From Hemileia vastatrix (lineage: Eukaryota; Basidiomycota; Pucciniomycetes; Pucciniales; Zaghouaniaceae): 64,000 bases of DNA. The stretch lies in the NCBI GenBank assembly GCA_030280995.1, contig JASXTE010000014.1, positions 8,782,656-8,846,655 on the forward strand, in the 5' to 3' direction. Positions within the stretch are counted from its first letter, which is position 1. Each line of letters begins with the position of its first letter. Below are positions 58,376-64,000 of the stretch, in pieces. The translations under genes and the position numbers were made by a program. The notes under the pieces are model-generated. The model had not been told where the DNA came from. It worked only from the letters and a program-made list of their open reading frames with translations, and did no database searches.

Positions 58376-58955
58376 TCTTCTTTCTCGATTTTCTTCATTT
58401 ATCATTAATTTTTTTTCTTTTCTTGATTTTTATTCTATCCTACAAAAATAACCAGGGGCTTCCCCAATGATCACAGATGTGGCCAAGGTAATGTTTTGGA
58501 AAGGTGTAAAAGAAACCCTAGCTGTGAACAATTGGGAGTACTTAATTTTACTCCCCAATCTCACCACTCCACAGGTTTTACACATATCTTTCAATAAAGA
58601 TTTATAACCAATATTCTTTTTTGAACTTAAATTAAAAATAACTGAAAATCTTGAGAGAGAACAGATACTTGATAAAAAAATGAAGAATACTTGTAGAGAG
58701 GAGAAACATTATAAAGAGAAATTTGGAAATCCACTTGGTATATCTCCAAGGGAGCTGACCTACTACAACCTGAGATTTCCTCATCTTGGGGAGAGGTTGT
58801 AGCACTTGGGTGATCAGCACTCATCAATCTAAAAAAGACAGACTCTCACTTGAGCCTGAGACATACTCTAAAAAACCAGAGGCCACACCCATTTCTCTTC
58901 TTCTCCTGAAACAATCCATGCACTGGAACATTGAAGACAAACCAGGCCTGGTCTC

Positions 58956-59348
58956 TCAACCATCCTCTCCAGGAGATGATAACCTCATGTGAAGTCTCCT
59001 TTCATCCTCACCAGTCAAATCAAAAATGATTCCCACATCAAACTGATAACCAATTCTTGCTTGAAAATCCATTAAGAATGAGCCACCCAAAACAGCTTTT
59101 ACTGTTCCTTTGGCAATATAAAAATGAAACTTCCCTGAGGCTCGACCAACATCTAACTTAAAAAAGTCAGATTTTGCAAGAAATTCAGTGACATGGCCAC
59201 CAATCCCTCTTAAATTTCTACGAATACCTGTCTTGATGGGGAGGCCCAGATGAGTAGCCTCAAACAAAGAAATCAGGTTAATCTGAGAACCAGAATCCAC
59301 AGATGCCCTAGCCTCCCTGCCATTCAGAGTGACATTGACATCACCCAA
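58956..59348 (-). pseudogene. Gypsy E aspartic protease
   Basis: The active site is VDSGSQINLIS (DSG), followed by GIGGHVTEFLAKSDFFKLDV and AVLGGSFLMDFQARIGYQFD, the flap and second hydrophobic block of retropepsins. The reading frame is short but intact. It lies between gag and the pol N-region. Confidence 0.7.
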
Positions 59349-59404
59349 AGGTGCAGAAAAATGAGTTTTGAACCCCTCATCAAATTTTTCAGAAGAATAA
59401 AAAT

Positions 59405-61224
59405 TTATTCTACCTCCCCAGAAGAAACACTTCTCCTGGTCAGCAACTTTTTCTGCCTATCAACCAACCCAGGACTGATAGCATACAACTCCCCATAATT
59501 AAGGGAAACCTGACCCTGATTCATCCTTTCCAGGACAGAGTCCATAACATTAACTTGGCCAGAAACCACTGGCCTCTCAAAGTGAGCCCTTTGCTTTACT
59601 ACCTTGGTCCTAGATAATTCTTGAGGACCAGAACCACCAACAGATTTACCATCAACAGGACTCAAACCAGATACCTCACCAGCACCTATAACTCTAGTAG
59701 GCTTTGGCAATGAAGCCTAAGGGACATCCTCCTCAGAGTCAGAATCAACATCCATAGGCATTGGCTCACCATTCATGTCCAACGCTCCAATATTAGGGGG
59801 GCCCATATCAGCTATACCCTTCTGGATTTTATACAGCTCCTCTTTGCTGTACTTCTTCCTAGATGCACTCATCTTAGGATCCACCTTTAAAACTTTAGGC
59901 TTTGGTTGATCCTGAGAACTGCTCTTAGGCCTTCCCACCTTTCCTGCTTCCACATCATAAACATTAGCCAAGCATTAACCACTTGACTTTCCACCACCAG
60001 AATACAACTCCAAACCACCAAAGCAAGATGTAAATGAGACTCTATTATCCTTCTTTCCCTTTCCCTTGCCATCCTCTCCACCTTTAACAGAAGAAGAAGC
60101 CTCATTAGGAAACTCTTCAAATCTTGGCCTTCTTGAGTTGACATTACGTCTCCTCCTCACCAAGTCCACTGGAGCCTGACCATCATTAGGCTTCACAAAA
60201 GGACCATCTGGGAACTTAAAAACTTTCCCATAAAATTCCACCTTCCCTTAAGACACATCCCTATTCAGTGCCCAGCAATCATTGGACTTGTGGCTCTTCC
60301 TTCTGCAATAAGATCAGACCCAAGAATCACTCCTACCAACCCACCTATCAAAATCACTAGGCTGAGAAGGAGCTTTATTGGACTTCTGAGCCTCCTGAAC
60401 AAAAATATGTAGCTGTTTTGTCAGATCAGACAACTGCTCCACCACAGGTTCAACCTCTTTAGGCTTCTCAGGAGCCTTCTACTTGTTTACAATTTCCTTC
60501 TTCCTAGACTCCTCCACATCTTAGCAAAAGCTTCACTGACCTTTCTAACATACTTGGTGATAGCCTCCTGGAAAGAGTCCACTTCCAAATGTTTCAGATG
60601 TCCCTCTACAAACTCCTTTACCACAGAAATAGCAGGAAATTTCTGATTTCCATTAGGAATAAAATTCATCTAATCCTTTCTAGCCAACTCCTTCAAAACA
60701 TCAATCCTGATATTCCCGGACAGATCAGACCAGAAAATATCCCTTTCAGAGTCAGTACTCTCCAACTCCTGCATGTACAACAAAAAGTCCACCACTAGCT
60801 CCAACTAAGCCAGAAACTTCTTATAATTATGGAGATTGTCCACACCTCCATAAGATTTCCATTCACTTGCATTCATATTGATATCCCCCATAGAGTACCT
60901 GGATCCCCACCAGCCTGTCATCTGCAGACACAAATTTTTCCAATCTTTCCTCCTATAACCCTCCATAGAAGCAAATTCCTTAACCAGAGCCCTGTCACCA
61001 ATGTAGAAGATGACTTACTTAAACATGTCCAAGTGAGAAGCCCCATCCACATTCCCAGTAGCCTCAAAAAGCTCCAGAAAGAAATTCACATCCTCCCCCA
61101 TAAACATAGGCCCCTTCCAGGACTTGATCCTAACAAAAGGCCTAACAGAAACAGGAGGATTACAATCCTCAACAGCACCAAAAGTGACACTACCACCACT
61201 AGAGAAAGAGGTTCCAGAGGCCAT
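59405..61224 (-). pseudogene. Gypsy E gag region
   Basis: Start at ATG 61224 (MASGTSFSSGGSVTFGAVED). Capsid-like segments follow in broken frames: VNFFLELFEATGNVDGASHL, MQELESTDSERDIFWSDLSG, FVEGHLKHLEVDSFQEAITK. Near 60300 a Cys-rich NDCWALNRD-like knuckle is suggested but not clear. Then basic linkers (RRRRNVNSRRPRFEEFP), EELYKIQKGIADMGPPNIGA and GELYAISPGLVDRQKKLL. Several stops. Confidence 0.6.
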
Positions 61225-61463
61225 GGTCCAATAGATTCCAAAAAACTGATTTCCAACCACAGAAAAGAGTCCAACAGAAACTGAAAGTCCAAAAAGCTAA
61301 CAAATCCTCACCCCACCTTGGGCCCCAGAAATGTAGACAATCCTATAGTACTAGCTATAGGCCTTGACCAAGGGAGTTGGAGTAAAACTGGAGAGAAAAT
61401 CCCCTGTCCCTTTGAGAAATATAAGGTGAGATTTATTTGCTACAGCAAATTAGAGACTGTTAC
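61225..61463 (-). other. Gypsy E leader and LTR remnant
   Basis: Minus-strand sequence upstream of the gag ATG. TGGGGCCCAAGGTGGGGTGA (near 61325) could be the primer-binding site just after the LTR. The LTR itself is cut off at 61464 by element D. Confidence 0.35.
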
Positions 61464-62270
61464 TGTCATCCAGGCTACTAGACTTATCCAGTAAAATAAT
61501 TAATTATTTTACTGAGATGAAGCCATGCCTTTGTAATTCCTATTATCAATTAATTATTTTATATTTACTTATGTATTACTTTCAATAAAACTAACTAGGT
61601 ACAATAAGTAAATTTAGTAATTATATAAAATTAATAATAATGTACCTTATATTTTACTCCCTAACACCATGCTCAATTACAGGATGAAAAGGAGTAAAAT
61701 AATACTAAAATATTAAAGACTAAAAAAATTCAAATTTCTTTATTAAGAAATTGAAAATTCTATTAATATAAAATTTTAATTCAAAATGTTTTACACTAAG
61801 TGTGACAATTACAGGGAACTCTAAATCTATTTCAAATAATGTGATACCTTTTATTGAAACATCATTTTAGTACACTTTTGTTATGTGCACCTTCATATTT
61901 TTGAAATGGTTTTTCTCTAACACTCCCTTATGGATAGTTGTTAACTTTGTGTGTAATCCCTCTCTTTTTGCCTATAAAAGGCCTTCTCTTTTGTGTTGTT
62001 TGATTCATGCATTACTTACCATTTTTATAAAACATATATTATATAAATTACTTATTACTATTATTTATATTTTTAGTATTTACATGACAGTAACTCTAAA
62101 TCATTAATTATAATTATATTTATAAAATTCTACCTCTTTTTTTTGAGTAATATAGCTTATAAGATAAAAACTACGCACTTGACTTTGAGAATTCCAAATA
62201 CACTGTCCAAAACCGTAAATTGCCACCAAAAATATTCTAGAACAAAATGAGTCCCCCAATACTTGAGGCC
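61464..62270 (+). repeat. 5' LTR of chromovirus D (B family, diverged)
   Basis: Starts TGTCATCCAGGCTACTAGAC, homologous to the B LTR throughout, with TATAAAAG at 61973-61980. The 3' boundary near 62270 is approximate because the LTR end is degenerate. Confidence 0.75.
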
Positions 62271-63216
62271 CTTTATGAATCATCAACAACGGATTGTAAT
62301 CTTGAAGACGGCGACCAAGGAATATTTAACATCAAGGTACTAGTAGGACGATTGGACGAGGAAAACAACAAACATCCAAAACCACTTGAATTATTTTTTT
62401 CTGCAACTGGGAATTGAACTGCGCTCCAAAATTTAGGTTCATATATTGTAAATATCCACATATATTTGTAGTAAGTATATTAATTACTATTTGTGAATCA
62501 CTTTGCACATTTCATTGTCTACATATATCTTTTTACTCAGCACTCTCTAAGTGGCATTAACTTGCTCATTTTACAGGAGGAGGTGCCTGGTAAACAAATT
62601 TTTTTTTCCTAGTTGACCAAGATATAACTGTATTGTTCTTAGTTCTAGAAGTAATATAAATATTAAATTAATTATTTTATATATTTTTCAATTATTTCAG
62701 TTGACCTCTGTCCTGATAATTAAAAAATTATATTATTGCCTCAGTTGAAAATTGTTCTGGAAGTGAAATTATAATATTAAAAAATACTTTAATTGATTAT
62801 ATTAAACTTTTTCAAGTTGACAATAAGTCCTGGTAATTGAATTATTTTAGTTGACATTAAGTGCTGGTAATTAAAATTATTTTCAGTTGAAATTAAGTCC
62901 TGGTAATTAAATTCTTCAGTTGACTTTAGTCCTGATAATTATCAAGTTTTACATTACTAATTACTAAGTTATTTTATTATTTCAGTTGATTTATTTTAAT
63001 CCTGGTTATAAAATTACTTTAAATTAATAAATAAAATTTTGATTATTAATTCACTTGATTCTTTGTCCTGAAAAACATTATATTCTAATTATTCCAGTTG
63101 ATTAAAAAATCCTGATAATTACTCATATATTATTTTTTTTCTTATTTTTCTTTAAATCAAGTAAAAATAATAACTGATTAAATATATCTTTATCACAGTT
63201 AAGGTTAAATACAACT
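62271..63216 (+). other. Leader of chromovirus D with CAGTTGAC array
   Basis: Holds the tRNA-3'-end-like block (62401-62428) and about nine copies of CAGTTGAC..GTCCTGGTAAT between 62690 and 63130, in the same order as in B. Fewer CpG remain than in B (about six in the homologous block). Confidence 0.75.
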
Positions 63217-64000
63217 ATGACTGACAAAGGTGCTTCTGCTTGCCGTGATGAGGAGCTAGATTTAATTGATTATGATGAATCTCCTTCTGTAAGTTCTCCT
63301 TTGACTACAAAACTTGCTCAAATTAATCAATTACTGGACCAATCAGAACATGGAGATGCAAGAGATAGAGATATTAGTGGAGACAACTGCTCAGTTACAA
63401 AAGCCTTCAAGCAACCCCCTAGATGAGCTTCCAAAAGGCTTCAAAATAAAAAAGATGCCCTTTAATCAGCAAGTCAGAAATATCTCCACTCACATAAGGT
63501 AGTTGAGGTCAAAACCAGACTCTCTAGAAGAAAAGGTAAGAAAAATAGAATCATTTCTTCAAGAGAAAAAGAAACCTCCCCAACCCCCAAAAGACTTTCC
63601 ACAATTGGCTCCCTAGCAACAAGAAAAAGTGGAAGTCTCAAAGTGGCAGTGGGATTGGCTGAAAACCCAGTGGGATTATCTGCCCCAAAAACAACAACAA
63701 CAAAAACAAGTAATTCAGGAAGGTCCACCAAGAACCAATCAGTTCAACCCCACACATCCTCACCCCTATCAAGGAGGACGAAAGAGGAAATGAATCACAT
63801 TCAATTCTCGCCCAAACCATGGTAAGTCCATCTATTGAATCTAAAGTACCATTTCTTGTTGGTGATTCAGTTCCTTCATGTAATTCTGGAAGAGGAGATG
63901 AGAATGTGGGACCAGTAGAGGCTGAGGGTAGTAGACAAGTTGCTAAATATTCAAATGTATCTAATCCTATGGTTTTGATTGCTACTTCAATGATGAATCC
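63217..64000 (+). pseudogene. Chromovirus D gag (runs off window)
   Basis: ATG 63217, MTDKGASACRDEELDLIDYD. A TGA at 63424 replaces the Arg of RRASKRL (likely CGA to TGA). In the +1 frame it keeps ELPKGFKIKKMPFNQQVRN, KVEVSKWQWDWLKTQWDYL and HPYQGGRKRK, with stops of its own. Downstream gag (VPFLVGDSVPS) continues past the window end. Confidence 0.8.

Overview
The window reads as a repeat-dominated, very AT-rich nuclear segment from a basidiomycete fungus, most likely a rust (Pucciniales). The evidence is short GT..AG introns of about 50-65 nt, TET-like 2OG-Fe(II) oxygenases of the type expanded in rusts, a Tnp2 (CACTA/CMC) transposase with a basidiomycete-type partner protein, and chromodomain Ty3/Gypsy elements with 5-bp target duplications. 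I cannot name the species. I see no ordinary single-copy host gene; the SNF2 ATPase at 40.1-42.3 kb is the only possible one, and it too may belong to a mobile unit. Almost every coding region is broken by stops, frameshifts or nested insertions.

Layout. 1-6410: right part of a PIF/Harbinger element with a DDE transposase (+), a broken TET-like oxygenase (+), a SANT/Myb-like coiled-coil protein (-) and a terminal inverted repeat. 6454-10186: a second Harbinger-type element with a 33-bp perfect TIR and 3-bp ATT duplication, holding a second TET-like copy and a truncated transposase. 10187-14939: noncoding, with a solo LTR (11814-13508) that carries a 198-bp Harbinger MITE, then pyrimidine/purine foldback blocks. 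14940-29212: an old, decayed Gypsy (A) split by a solo LTR (17327-18827) and by a complete young chromovirus B (19640-28383). 30230-32165: an inverted array of about twenty palindromes. 32377-42253: a Tnp2 transposase flanked by two copies of a basidiomycete-specific protein family, plus a SNF2 ATPase. 43279-61224: a decayed minus-strand Gypsy of a second lineage (E), split by a second palindrome array (44395-45300) and by a complete chromovirus C (47147-57500), which itself holds a solo LTR (51283-52784). 61464-64000: the 5' part of a further B-like chromovirus (D), running off the window.

The insertion order follows from exact target-site duplications: A was hit by a solo-LTR element (CATTA) and by B (ATATC); E was hit by C (CTTTC); C was hit by the same solo-LTR family (TTAAT). 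The two nearly complete chromoviruses each carry a different mutation in the reverse transcriptase YxDD box. Coding DNA is nearly free of CpG, and several stop codons sit where the sister copy has CGA, which fits 5-methylcytosine deamination.

The most promising biology: (1) TET-like DNA-oxygenase genes carried inside PIF/Harbinger elements, seen twice; (2) a coiled-coil/tryptophan-motif ORF overlapping gag in the +1 frame, conserved in diverged chromoviruses; (3) two unrelated-sequence arrays of palindromes arranged as large inverted repeats; (4) a leader array of a CAGTTGAC..GTCCTGG motif next to a CpG-rich, tRNA-3'-end-like block.
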